Of a stretch of DNA of 33,827 nt, positions 13,635 to 21,067 are shown piece by piece (position 1 is the first letter of the stretch; every line of letters starts with the position of its first letter). The DNA is taken from positions 1 through 33,827 of IMG/VR virus record IMGVR_UViG_3300032020_001004, one strand, 5' to 3'. This DNA comes from a virus. The position numbers were made by a program, and so were the translations under genes. The notes under the pieces are model-generated. The model was not told the origin of the DNA, searched no databases, and saw only the letters and a list, made by a program, of their open reading frames with translations.

Positions 13635-15158
13635 CTAGCGCGCAGCGCGCGCTTCTCCGCTCCAAAACAAGTAGACCTTCGATTGCAATAGGAAACCGCA
13701 AATCTTGATCAATACTACAAGCTTCTCCAAACTTGCCTCCTGAATCTTCTTTCTATAATCTTCGCTCCGACCATATGGAAGATTGTAAGAGAAGCTTTTC
13801 AAGAACCGCGGGTGCCTGGACTTCAGGAAAACATCTTTTATTCTTTGAACCTCCAACGATGAAAGAGATTCAACCTTACCTTGCACGTATTTCAGGCTAC
13901 CTAAAATCTCAGTATTGAACTCCAAGTCCTTCAGAACCGCAAGGATCCTTAACGCTTCCTTCGAGGGCTCCTGCACAGCGACTCTTTGCATGCCAGCCTT
14001 CTCAGCGAAAGGATTGTACTTCGCCATGACCGCCGACATTTCCACGTACTCCGTCCCGGCTGACGGCAAAGTCTCTCTGATCAATTTTGCTCCGAGCCCT
14101 ATGGTACGGTATTTTGGGTGCACAACAACACGGCTAATATTACTGAGCTTTGCGTTCACCTCTTTCATTCCGGTCTTCGGCAACACCAGTCTGCGACCGA
14201 AACACGTCGACGGCGGATAACTATACACGATTACACCGCACAGTTCTTGCCATCTCCTCTTCAAACAGAAGATTTTCCTCGGCGCCGGAACTCGGTGACT
14301 TCGGTAATGAAAGGGCGCTAGGGCTCGCCAGTCAACCATTGAGCCCTCTTCAACATACATTTGCTTCACGAGAGTGCACTCAGCAACTCGAATATTCCTG
14401 TGATACTTGACCTCGATCTCTTCTCCGAACCGCTTGTGAACATGAACGTTCGGCTGGAGGTCCTGGAAAAGATCTCTATGAGTAGTGGCTGCCAAAACAG
14501 TCTTGCCCTTTTGCCTGGCGCACTTCTGCAAATTGTAAGCCACGATTCTTGCAGTATCACGATCCAAGGTAGCGGCAAACTCGTCTAGAATCCAGAACTG
14601 AGCCTCACTCTCCAAGAGTTTCGCAATCTTGTACCGGTATTTCTGACCGTCGCTCAGCTCATTGAAGGTCCTGAGAAAGAGAAACGCATCCGACAAGCCC
14701 ACTTTGCTCAGGAGATCCAGGCCCTCTTCAACAGTCTTGCCAACTGTCTCAATCAACGGTTTATCCAGGTCCACGTCGACGTCTGCAATATCAAGAGCCT
14801 CAGCCCCCAGATCCTGCTTGACAGCTCTCAGTAGCACACTCTTGCCGCTGCCGGAGTCTCCGGTAACATACACGATATCCCCGACGCCTATCTTCAACTC
14901 AACGTCCAAGACCGTGAACTTGTGCTCTTCATCGACGCCAAGCCCGAAGGCCTCAGCAACAACCGTTGTCCTGGGAGTCAACTTCACAGCTGTCGAATAG
15001 CTTATGTTGAAACTGAATTTGCCCTGACTTCTATCGTACGTTCTGCGAATCTGGTGAACATGCCAGAACTCACGTCTACAGGTCCTATTGGTTCCCGTCA
15101 CTTTTCTTTCAGCCTGCTTCCGCCTAACCCGATCCAACCGCACCTTCCCTATCCTCAT
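13635..15158 (-). CDS. ABC-type ATPase fused to GNAT-like acetyltransferase domain
   Basis: A 507-residue protein of the type classed as ABC ATPase fused to a predicted acetyltransferase (COG2401). The ATPase part has Walker A GDSGSGKS (100-107), signature LSDGQ (168-172), Walker B FWILDEF (187-193) and H-loop H227 in TTHRD. The C-terminal part has the GNAT acetyl-CoA motif VVVHPKYRTIGLGAKLI (344-360). It has no membrane segments, so it is not a transporter but a soluble ABC protein. Function is unknown; relatives occur in archaea and in viruses. It is the last gene of the minus-strand virion operon, behind two membrane proteins. The ATG is preceded by AGAGGT. The last codons overlap a GC-rich hairpin (13637-13653). 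Confidence 0.85.
   Translation of the reverse strand: MRIGKVRLDRVRRKQAERKVTGTNRTCRREFWHVHQIRRTYDRSQGKFSFNISYSTAVKLTPRTTVVAEAFGLGVDEEHKFTVLDVELKIGVGDIVYVTGDSGSGKSVLLRAVKQDLGAEALDIADVDVDLDKPLIETVGKTVEEGLDLLSKVGLSDAFLFLRTFNELSDGQKYRYKIAKLLESEAQFWILDEFAATLDRDTARIVAYNLQKCARQKGKTVLAATTHRDLFQDLQPNVHVHKRFGEEIEVKYHRNIRVAECTLVKQMYVEEGSMVDWRALAPFHYRSHRVPAPRKIFCLKRRWQELCGVIVYSYPPSTCFGRRLVLPKTGMKEVNAKLSNISRVVVHPKYRTIGLGAKLIRETLPSAGTEYVEMSAVMAKYNPFAEKAGMQRVAVQEPSKEALRILAVLKDLEFNTEILGSLKYVQGKVESLSSLEVQRIKDVFLKSRHPRFLKSFSYNLPYGRSEDYRKKIQEASLEKLVVLIKICGFLLQSKVYLFWSGEARAAR
13637..13653 (-). terminator. GC-rich hairpin at the end of the virion operon
   Basis: AGCGCGC-AGC-GCGCGCT is a perfect 7-bp inverted repeat with a 3-base loop, overlapping the stop codon of the ABC-ATPase gene. 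It could end or protect the late transcript. There is no U-run directly after it, so the terminator call is tentative. Confidence 0.35.
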
Positions 15159-15190
15159 TCATACTTACCTCTAAGACACATTGGAACTGA

Positions 15191-15224
15191 CAAAAAGAGA
15201 AAGAAAGAAAAAAAGGAAAGAGAG
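15191..15224 (-). terminator. Pyrimidine-rich (U-rich) termination tract
   Basis: On the minus strand this is an almost pure pyrimidine tract with runs of five to seven T, directly after the stop of the membrane-protein gene at 15226. Archaeal RNA polymerase terminates at U-rich stretches without a hairpin, so the main late transcript may partly end here, lowering expression of the ABC-ATPase gene. Confidence 0.4.
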
Positions 15225-15225
15225 A

Positions 15226-15621
15226 CTAACTTGTTTTTGCCGACACGATCTTAGCGATTGCACGCCGGAACACCTGGACCACAAACAACAGGACAACGCC
15301 GTATGATATGGGGATGAATTGCGCTACAAGAATCATCAGAGGTTCATAGTAGAAGAAGGTCTCCCCGAATTTCTGCAAGCTGAATGTATCGTTCTTTTTC
15401 AGGACGTTTTGCATGAAACCGCTTAGAGTGCCGTCGATTACCGTTGCCAATAACCCGACAAACGCCGGGTTCTCAAGAAGCTTGTCCAAGCCATTCCCCA
15501 AGTTTCCCAACGCAGAAACCTGGATCACACCGCCCCAGATCAAGCCCTCAACCACCAAGAAAACGGCGGTCACAGCCAAGATCAGCAGAGCAAATCTACT
15601 GTCAATTTTCTTTTCCGCCAT
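15226..15621 (-). CDS. Membrane protein of the late operon (holin-like position)
   Basis: A 131-residue protein with a short charged N-terminus (MAEKKIDSR), a strong transmembrane helix (about 10-31), a weaker hydrophobic segment (about 52-70), and a third membrane helix (about 92-118) followed by a basic tail. Family not recognised. The start is fixed by an ideal GGAGGTGAT ribosome-binding site five bases upstream, suggesting high expression. Together with the preceding 84-residue gene it forms a pair of small membrane proteins at the end of the tail module, where many viruses keep holins. No lysin gene accompanies them, so release by another route is possible. Confidence 0.65.
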   Translation of the reverse strand: MAEKKIDSRFALLILAVTAVFLVVEGLIWGGVIQVSALGNLGNGLDKLLENPAFVGLLATVIDGTLSGFMQNVLKKNDTFSLQKFGETFFYYEPLMILVAQFIPISYGVVLLFVVQVFRRAIAKIVSAKTS

Positions 15622-15734
15622 TACATCACCTCCATTACCAAGAAAAATGCTGGCGGAACCGAAGCCCCCTTATTTGTGGAGAAAGGAGACGCGAAAAGCA
15701 ACAGTCCGAAAAGGACTCGATTCCGCTTTCAGCC

Positions 15735-15989
15735 TTATACATGACGCCCGATCAAAACACCCGTAACTGTACCGATCAAACCAGTGACGGCAGCAAAGAT
15801 CTCACTGTTCCAGACACGCAGAACAACAAGATGCGCTATCTCAAGCGACACGAGACAACCTATCACAACAAAAGAGAATTTGATCAGTAACACAAGCTTG
15901 GGATTAGGCTCAACAATAACTGGGGTCGCCCTTCTCGGACCTTTCGGGGTCAAGGTCCGTGTCAACGCCTTCTTAACCCAATCGGTCAT
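15735..15989 (-). CDS. Small two-helix membrane protein
   Basis: An 84-residue protein with a basic N-terminal 20 residues, then two predicted membrane helices (about 31-54 and 64-82) with a short linker. The second is glycine-rich (AAVTGLIGTVTGVLIG), like holin helices. It overlaps the end of the preceding gene by 17 bases and precedes the larger membrane protein by 113 bases. A role in membrane permeabilisation or virion egress is plausible from size and place only. Confidence 0.6.
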   Translation of the reverse strand: MTDWVKKALTRTLTPKGPRRATPVIVEPNPKLVLLIKFSFVVIGCLVSLEIAHLVVLRVWNSEIFAAVTGLIGTVTGVLIGRHV

Positions 15990-16368
15990 GATGATTACTC
16001 ACATGCTCCTGCTTAGTCCTGTTCTGCAACGACCTTCTCCCACCCATCAGAAAACTATTGAGCAAAATCTGCGCTTCACCAGGGTTAATATGACTTTTAA
16101 CGATCACATCGACCTTCGTGCTCCAGGTAAGCGGAATAGCCGTGTAATCCAAATCGCACAGGCCGTCGCAGTAACGGAAATTATTCTGCACCAGTATGAT
16201 ATGTTTGCTTTTCTGACCAAGCAACCCGAGGTACAAACCCCAACTCACAACGGGAACATCAACATTCATACCAGCACTCAAGCTTTTTCCGATACTCGCG
16301 TCAGTCCATTCAACCTGAACCAGATCGCCAATACTGAGCCTTTTGATTTCTTCCGGTATTTTTTTCAC
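15973..16368 (-). CDS. Hypothetical late protein
   Basis: A 131-residue protein, predicted beta-rich in the first 85 residues (LSIGDLVQVEWTDASIG, VVSWGLYLGLLGQKSKHIILVQ), with a helical basic C-terminus. Family not recognised. The GTG start overlaps the previous stop in a 4-base GTGA, so translation is coupled with the upstream 78-residue gene. Its place after the distal-tail genes suggests a minor tail or host-interaction protein, but nothing specific supports this. Confidence 0.6.
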   Translation of the reverse strand: MKKIPEEIKRLSIGDLVQVEWTDASIGKSLSAGMNVDVPVVSWGLYLGLLGQKSKHIILVQNNFRYCDGLCDLDYTAIPLTWSTKVDVIVKSHINPGEAQILLNSFLMGGRRSLQNRTKQEHVSNHHDRLG

Positions 16369-16601
16369 TTCCTCACCTTCCTACCAGGATTATCTGCGCC
16401 GCGTTTTTTCATGGAGATCAGAATCATTTCCATGGTCGCAATGCGATTCTGAATGGCACAGTTAACGTCTTCGAGGATAATCGCCTGCATCCACTTTGGA
16501 AATTTCAAAATATGCGCTCCAAGACGTTCCCATTTTTTCATCCATTTCTTGCGCAACTCTGTTTCGCGACCCCAATTCTTTAGAACGTCAACTTCCACCA
16601 A
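16365..16601 (-). CDS. Small helical late protein
   Basis: A 78-residue, strongly basic helical protein (KNWGRETELRKKWMKKWERLG, tail GADNPGRKVRK). It begins at TTG with GGAGG eleven bases upstream; the following GTG is an equally possible start. No known domain. It is embedded in the late operon between a tail-region beta protein and the 131-residue gene, with coupled starts, so it is probably a real minor virion or assembly factor. Confidence 0.55.
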   Translation of the reverse strand: MVEVDVLKNWGRETELRKKWMKKWERLGAHILKFPKWMQAIILEDVNCAIQNRIATMEMILISMKKRGADNPGRKVRK

Positions 16602-16604
16602 ATG

Positions 16605-16961
16605 TCATGCCTCCTGCAAAGTCACCGTGAAATATCGCACGTTCTTACCTGCAAGGTTCATTGCATCGATATTTACTGCCAGAACATACACATTCGTGCT
16701 GATGACTCGAACCTCATCGGTCACAGCAAACGCCAACTGTGTTCCAGCCTTGCCTGAATCCTCAAAACTCTTAGCCTGACTACTTGTCCAAGCAACACCA
16801 TTCTCAACAACCCGCAACGTCCAGACCCGGACAACACCCCGAGCCTTAACCTTGCGTTTTGCTTCCCCACTTTCCCAGCGATCCCACTGAGTGTTAATCA
16901 CTTCAAAGCTTTCTGCAAGAGACAAAGCATCGAGAGTTTTCCCGTCTAACGTTACGGTCAT
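16605..16961 (-). CDS. Predicted tail-region beta-sheet protein
   Basis: A 118-residue protein with alternating short strands (VIRVWTLRVV, GTQLAFAVTD, NVYVLAVNIDAM, RYFTVTL) and no cysteine or membrane segments. It is the size and composition of a small beta-barrel virion protein. The start overlaps the stop of the preceding 93-residue gene in ATGA. It follows the large distal-tail protein, so it could be a baseplate or tail-tip component; no named family is visible. Confidence 0.6.
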   Translation of the reverse strand: MTVTLDGKTLDALSLAESFEVINTQWDRWESGEAKRKVKARGVVRVWTLRVVENGVAWTSSQAKSFEDSGKAGTQLAFAVTDEVRVISTNVYVLAVNIDAMNLAGKNVRYFTVTLQEA

Positions 16962-17239
16962 GCTTCCAAATCAACTCCAACCGAGCTCTGCAATGTTGCA
17001 AGAAAAGATTCAGGAAGGTCCTGTTTGCCGGCACGAACTTGGTTGATTATGGCAATCAACACTTCCTTTGCATCTTTAACTGTCAAAGGTCTTCCGAGGA
17101 GCTGCCGGATATTCTTCAGTCGCTCGGCAAGATCAAGATAGTTGAGTTTGAAAGTCTTCGTTGTCTTGTCAGGCATGTCGTAGTTTATTGTGAGGTTGAT
17201 TTCCCCGTTTTCCACAGTGACCTGAGTTATTTTAATCAT
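16958..17239 (-). CDS. Small late protein, tail region
   Basis: A 93-residue protein. The first 30 residues form a beta hairpin (IKITQVTVENGEINLTINYDM); the rest is helical (LNYLDLAERLKNIRQLL ... VLIAIINQVRAGK). Unrecognised family. It lies six bases behind the large distal-tail gene and overlaps the next gene by four bases, so it is part of the same translational unit. Confidence 0.6.
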   Translation of the reverse strand: MIKITQVTVENGEINLTINYDMPDKTTKTFKLNYLDLAERLKNIRQLLGRPLTVKDAKEVLIAIINQVRAGKQDLPESFLATLQSSVGVDLEA

Positions 17240-17245
17240 AACATC

Positions 17246-18286
17246 TCATCTCAGATCCACTGCGATGTGGCTGATACAAGCACCAGTGTGCAGGGAACCT
17301 TTGACGTAGAGAAGCGAAGTCTGCCCGTCAACGATCTCGAAAGTATACGTTGGAGTCTGAATGCCTGTGCCGGAAAGAGAATAATAGTAATCTGTTGCAT
17401 CTCCGAAACTGAAAGCCCTGACTTTACCGACGTACGCGTATTTTGTGGGGTCCGCTAAACCGTCAAGGGGCTCAAGTATCAGATAAAGAGTGCTTCCCTG
17501 CGGAATGTCCAAGGTCACTGGTTGATGAAGAATGTCGTACATGAGCCAGGGACAGGCAATGATGCTGATGTAAACAGTCGTGTTCGCATTATCTTTGCTG
17601 ATTACGAACGTGTGAGCAGATCCAACTGATAATGCTGTGAAATATTCTGCATGCGCTCCATCTCCGCTTCCTGCATCCTGATTTCTAACGTCAAAGCTGA
17701 TTTGCGCGCCATCGACAGCGAGGCTTACACCATTCGTGAAAGAGTCTCCAACATTCTCAAAGTTCGTTTGATCTCCAGCTGTGACCCCGTAAATCTGGAC
17801 TCGAAAGACAGCTTGCTTCAGAGCCCCTATACATGTTTCACGATTCGCCGGTGTTATGCTGATTTGTGAAGAATATGAAGCGAGAAAAGAGCCAACCATA
17901 TCTGAAAACGCAACGAAGCCACAGACGAGTTTGTCAACAGACAACTCTGTACCTGCTCCGCCCGTGCCCATTCTTCCCTCAACCAGAATATCATAGGTTC
18001 CAGCATCCACATAGCAGAAGCATTCATGATGACCGCTCACTGAGGCCGACGCTTCTTCATGCGCCCACACATAGTTCGCACCGACTTTTAATCTAATATG
18101 CCCATTATCGGTACTACCTTTGTGAGCGTCTATATGGAAGATTAAGAGTCCTGCTTTAGGCGTCGTCACGTTCCCATAGTCATGAAGTGTACCCCAACTC
18201 GAGCTAGGCGCAGAATAGTGAGTAGAATTATCAATGAATGTCAATTCAGACTCGATGTCCCTGACCTGTTCGACGAGCAACCCCAT
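17246..18286 (-). CDS. Distal tail / baseplate-type protein
   Basis: A 346-residue protein rich in Gly, Ser, Thr and aromatic residues with predicted all-beta structure, including a first jelly-roll-like part (about 30-125, GLLIFHIDAHK ... CFCYVDAGTYDILVEG) and a second beta region (about 155-345). No enzyme motif. The location directly after the tape measure is where siphoviruses encode the distal tail protein or a tail-tip/receptor-binding component. A GGGAGGT ribosome-binding site lies inside the tape-measure 3' end eight bases before the ATG. It could also be a tail fibre; position favours the distal tail. Confidence 0.65.
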   Translation of the reverse strand: MGLLVEQVRDIESELTFIDNSTHYSAPSSSWGTLHDYGNVTTPKAGLLIFHIDAHKGSTDNGHIRLKVGANYVWAHEEASASVSGHHECFCYVDAGTYDILVEGRMGTGGAGTELSVDKLVCGFVAFSDMVGSFLASYSSQISITPANRETCIGALKQAVFRVQIYGVTAGDQTNFENVGDSFTNGVSLAVDGAQISFDVRNQDAGSGDGAHAEYFTALSVGSAHTFVISKDNANTTVYISIIACPWLMYDILHQPVTLDIPQGSTLYLILEPLDGLADPTKYAYVGKVRAFSFGDATDYYYSLSGTGIQTPTYTFEIVDGQTSLLYVKGSLHTGACISHIAVDLR

Positions 18287-18288
18287 TC

Positions 18289-19551
18289 TCAGAACCTCCC
18301 AGTTCCAATTCTGACCCGTTTATGTGTTGAAGGACCACCGGACGATGAAGCTTCGAGGATAATGTTGTCCAAAATCTTTTCGACTTTCTTGACAGCAAGG
18401 TCCACTGTCCGTTGATCAGCGGATCCTGCCACATAGACGAGCGGACTGTTAATCTCAATCGTTGCGCCAAAGCCGATTTTGTCCAAGGGAATGACGGCTT
18501 CAGGTCCAGCTTCCCCAATTATTCCAAGGGAGGGCCTTGTGAAAATGCCGCCTGCTGCATGATGCGGAATCGCGCCGCCGCCAACTGGAACGCCGATGTT
18601 CCCTGCACTTGTCGAAGTCACTGCCGTGTTTACTGTGCTCATCGCGTTACTGGCTGCCGCACCTATACTCGCGAAGAAGTCAGCGATAGGCTTCAAAATG
18701 TTGTTGTAAGCCCAGACAAGCGCGTCAAACACGGGTTTTATCAAGTGATTGTACGCCCAACTCCACCCATTGCTTAACGCGTTCCATTCTGCCAGAAGAG
18801 TACCGACAAGGAATTTCGCTAAGGGCATCAGAACGTTGTTCCAAAACCATGAGAGTGCTGAACTGACAGGCTGAATCACGTTCGTGTTGAACCAGCTTAC
18901 GGCTCCGCTGACTGCGTTCCATGCAGCAAGAAAAGCGCCTTGCAGGTACGCGCCGATCGTGTTTATCAAATCTCTGAAAGGCTTGCAGTTGTTATACGCG
19001 TAGATTATTCCGGCGATGAGAAGAGCGATTCCTGCAATGACGAGAATTATCGGGTTCGCAGACAGAAAAGTCATGGCGCCAGAGAGTGCCTGCGTGACGG
19101 CCCCCCAATTCTGTATGATGCTTATGACCCCGGTGATTCCAGTGATCAATGTCGGGATGACACTTACAGCCATCATCATCATTGTTTTACGTTGATTTTC
19201 AGCTGCCATGTCTGCTCTTTCAGTAGCTACCTTGAGGCTTTCTTCCGCGAGCATCAATCTGTTCTGAGCATCTATTGCTTGTGCACTGCCTTCCCCGAAC
19301 TTCTCAAGCACTTTGTTCAAGTTATTCTGAGCATCACGAACGGACTCGGCGCTTTTCATCACTGTAAGGTTTGCACGATCTAACGCCACCTGGCTATCTT
19401 TCACGCGGTCAACCATGTTGTAAAGGTTTAGCGCACTCGAAGCAAGGTTGTTGAAACCGAGAACCAGGCTCTTAGCGCTGCTGCCTACTTTACTGATCGT
19501 ACTGCTGGCATTATCGATTGCGTTGAGATTAATTTGAAGACTTGTACTCAT
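18289..19551 (-). CDS. Tape measure protein
   Basis: A 420-residue protein that sets tail length and is threaded through the tail tube. An N-terminal helical region with coiled coil (about 20-120, including a stretch of Q/N/E heptads) is followed by hydrophobic helices (128-175) and Trp-rich repeats (WNAVSGAVSWFNTNVIQP, SALSWFWNNVLMP, WSWAYNHLIKP, WAYNNILKP). Near the C-terminus is the common motif GGIFTRPSLGIIGEAGPEAVIPL (about 337-359). At this length the tail would be short for a siphovirus, around 60 nm. The ATG follows directly after the TGA of the frameshift extension (TGAATG), as in lambda-like gene order G-T-H. Confidence 0.93.
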   Translation of the reverse strand: MSTSLQINLNAIDNASSTISKVGSSAKSLVLGFNNLASSALNLYNMVDRVKDSQVALDRANLTVMKSAESVRDAQNNLNKVLEKFGEGSAQAIDAQNRLMLAEESLKVATERADMAAENQRKTMMMMAVSVIPTLITGITGVISIIQNWGAVTQALSGAMTFLSANPIILVIAGIALLIAGIIYAYNNCKPFRDLINTIGAYLQGAFLAAWNAVSGAVSWFNTNVIQPVSSALSWFWNNVLMPLAKFLVGTLLAEWNALSNGWSWAYNHLIKPVFDALVWAYNNILKPIADFFASIGAAASNAMSTVNTAVTSTSAGNIGVPVGGGAIPHHAAGGIFTRPSLGIIGEAGPEAVIPLDKIGFGATIEINSPLVYVAGSADQRTVDLAVKKVEKILDNIILEASSSGGPSTHKRVRIGTGRF

Positions 19552-19740
19552 TCAAACCCTTCTGCGATTCGTTTTCCCCGTGAACCAGGCAGCCCACTTC
19601 AAAAGAAAAGAAACTTGGAAAGGCGTCAGACTCCCAACATACTCAAGTGTGTACCCGTACTCGTGTGCAATGAAACCAATGACTTGCGCGTCTTCGTTGT
19701 ACTCTATGAAACTGCGGATTTCTTCTCCGGTGGCAAAAAA
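19552..19740 (-). CDS. Tail assembly chaperone frameshift extension (gpT-like)
   Basis: No start codon of its own. In the -1 frame relative to the upstream chaperone gene the sequence from the T-run reads FFATGEEIRSFIEYNEDAQ, continues VIGFIAHEYGYTLEYVG and ends TGKTNRRRV at a TGA that touches the tape-measure ATG. It is made if ribosomes slip back one base on TTTTTTG (19740-19734), giving a fusion of about 177 residues. This is the conserved gpG/gpGT organisation of long-tailed phages: the short form coats the tape measure and the long form recruits tail tube subunits. The frame is open for exactly 62 codons, with protein-like composition. Confidence 0.85.
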   Translation of the reverse strand, partial: FFATGEEIRSFIEYNEDAQVIGFIAHEYGYTLEYVGSLTPFQVSFLLKWAAWFTGKTNRRRV

Positions 19741-20084
19741 CCTTCAGCTTCGCTTAGGAGCTGCAGGATCCTTGCACCCTTGCTCATTGGAAATTTCTTG
19801 ACGTCCTCAAGAGTCAGTTCAGGATAAGCTTTCTCAAGCATTTTCCAAAGCATCAATGTTGAATATTCTTCGTTTGTCTTGGCCTTACTCAAGTCAGCAG
19901 TGTCCTCAAGCACCAGAGGATAGTAATAGATTTCTTCGTCGCCGTCAAGAACCATGTGTTTTTCAGTAGCTTTCTTCACAAGCAGTTTCGGGTCAAATTT
20001 CTTTGCAGTAGCACGGCCTTCGGCTTCTTCCTTCTCGAATAAGCGTTTTCCTCGTTCAGCAGGACTCTCAGGTTTTTCAGTCAT
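19704..20084 (-). CDS. Tail assembly chaperone, short form (gpG-like)
   Basis: 126 residues from the ATG at 20084, chosen because GAGGT stands seven bases upstream; an ORF start 36 bases earlier would run into the tail-tube gene. The protein is charged and helical (ERGKRLFEKEEAEGRATAKKF ... YSTLMLWKMLEKAYPELTLEDVKKF). It lies between tail tube and tape measure, the invariant place of this chaperone. Codon 115-117 carries the slippery GGT TTT TTG. In the zero frame the product ends ...PPEKKSAVS. Confidence 0.85.
   Translation of the reverse strand: MTEKPESPAERGKRLFEKEEAEGRATAKKFDPKLLVKKATEKHMVLDGDEEIYYYPLVLEDTADLSKAKTNEEYSTLMLWKMLEKAYPELTLEDVKKFPMSKGARILQLLSEAEGFLPPEKKSAVS
19734..19740 (-). 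promoter_or_regulatory. -1 ribosomal frameshift site (T TTT TTG)
   Basis: The heptamer TTTTTTG fits the X XXY YYZ rule in the zero frame (GGT TTT TTG). Both tRNAs can re-pair one base back on TTT TTT, after which GCC is read. The -1 frame is closed upstream but open for 60 codons downstream, right up to the tape-measure start. Confidence 0.8.
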
Positions 20085-20106
20085 AGGCAAAACCTCAGAC
20101 AAAATC

Positions 20107-20505
20107 CTAGTACGTTCCAAGCGTCAATGATGCGCCTTCGCCAGAACCGTTCTCGATAACGATACCGGATTGTTCATCTCGCCAGCCATGGTGGAAAATG
20201 ATTGCGTTAGACAACGTGTATTTGGGCTGTCCTACAGGAGTGCTGTTTGCAGGTCCGAGAATGATCGACATCTTTGTTCCAGCAAGAACCTGAGCTGCAT
20301 GCGTCGTGTCGATGAACATTTTCTCGAAACTAAATTTGAAACTCTTGTTTCCACTCTCCAAGACTGCAGGGACGTCGCTTGTGAATTTGTAGTCTTTGAT
20401 AACGTCTGCATCCATGTCGAATGTGACGCCTTTGATGTAGCCAGCTTCAGCACCGTTGATTGTGATACTGCCGTTTCGTCCTATGCCTGGTGTTGTATTT
20501 ACCAT
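20107..20505 (-). CDS. Major tail tube protein
   Basis: A 132-residue all-beta protein (GSITINGAEAGYIKGVTFDMDADVIK, FKFSFEKMFID, KMSIILGP, YTLSNAIIFHHG, ending GASLTLGTY). The pattern of a short beta-sandwich that recognises a 'generic shift' (GVTFDMD...DYKFTSDVPAVLESG) is that of siphovirus tail tube proteins. It stands between neck genes and the tail assembly chaperone, exactly where the tube gene is expected. No sheath gene accompanies it, which argues for a non-contractile tail. It should be among the most abundant virion proteins. Confidence 0.8.
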   Translation of the reverse strand: MVNTTPGIGRNGSITINGAEAGYIKGVTFDMDADVIKDYKFTSDVPAVLESGNKSFKFSFEKMFIDTTHAAQVLAGTKMSIILGPANSTPVGQPKYTLSNAIIFHHGWRDEQSGIVIENGSGEGASLTLGTY

Positions 20506-20514
20506 GTTTTTTCT

Positions 20515-21057
20515 TCAACCTCCAACTTTTTTCTTGCTTTGCGGAGACTTGCTCGAGGCAAATCTCTTTCGCAACAAGTTAGACAGGTGACCTGTCAACA
20601 TCATGTCCAAGAAATCGGACTTGTGAAGCTGAAAATGAGATTCAGGAATACAATGAAACGCGAGCTCCCACTGCTCCAGGTGACTCCGGAGAAACTCTTC
20701 TCTTGTGAAGTCTCTAAGGGCTCGTTCATACTCTTCCTTTCCAGCAATGAAGGCTAAGCCGATCCAAGCCCTATAGTACCTGTCATTTTCACCAATGAAC
20801 AACAGAATCTTCCGGGTGACCGAGAGGAAATGCTGAAAGTTCCGGTCTTTAAGGCTCCCCAAAGACTGCCTGGAGACATCATCAAATCGACCGGAATACA
20901 TTTCTAGCAAGTACGCGTTGAAGAGCTGCTGAAAGACGTGCTCGAGCATTACTGATTGTGGATATCGGGGGCGTGTTTCCGGTAGAAACCTGTCGATGAA
21001 ACGCATGCACAGGTTGACAGCTTTCTTGAGGAGATGCAGTTTCAACTCGGTGCGCAA
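20515..21057 (-). CDS. Hypothetical helical protein within the neck/tail module
   Basis: A 180-residue, nearly all-helical protein with many aromatic and charged residues (KAVNLCMRFIDRFLPE, FQQLFNAYLLEMYSGRF, HLSNLLRKRFASS) and a basic tail KSPQSKKK. The TTG start has GGAAG six bases upstream. I do not recognise the family. Its place between the tail terminator and the tube gene is usually empty in siphoviruses, so this is an extra gene of unknown purpose, perhaps an assembly factor or a regulator. Confidence 0.6.
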   Translation of the reverse strand: MRTELKLHLLKKAVNLCMRFIDRFLPETRPRYPQSVMLEHVFQQLFNAYLLEMYSGRFDDVSRQSLGSLKDRNFQHFLSVTRKILLFIGENDRYYRAWIGLAFIAGKEEYERALRDFTREEFLRSHLEQWELAFHCIPESHFQLHKSDFLDMMLTGHLSNLLRKRFASSKSPQSKKKVGG

Positions 21058-21067
21058 ATCAGCTTCC

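Noticed and set aside
4028-13653. GCGCGC tracts at 4028, 6449, 13416 and 13637 as a shared boundary signal
   Set aside because: Similar tracts also occur inside late coding sequence (near 30437 and 30695), so they are not specific to borders; kept only as local notes.
13635-15158. Reading the ABC protein as a membrane transporter subunit
   Set aside because: There are no membrane segments in it and no adjacent permease; the C-terminal GNAT motif points to a soluble fusion protein.
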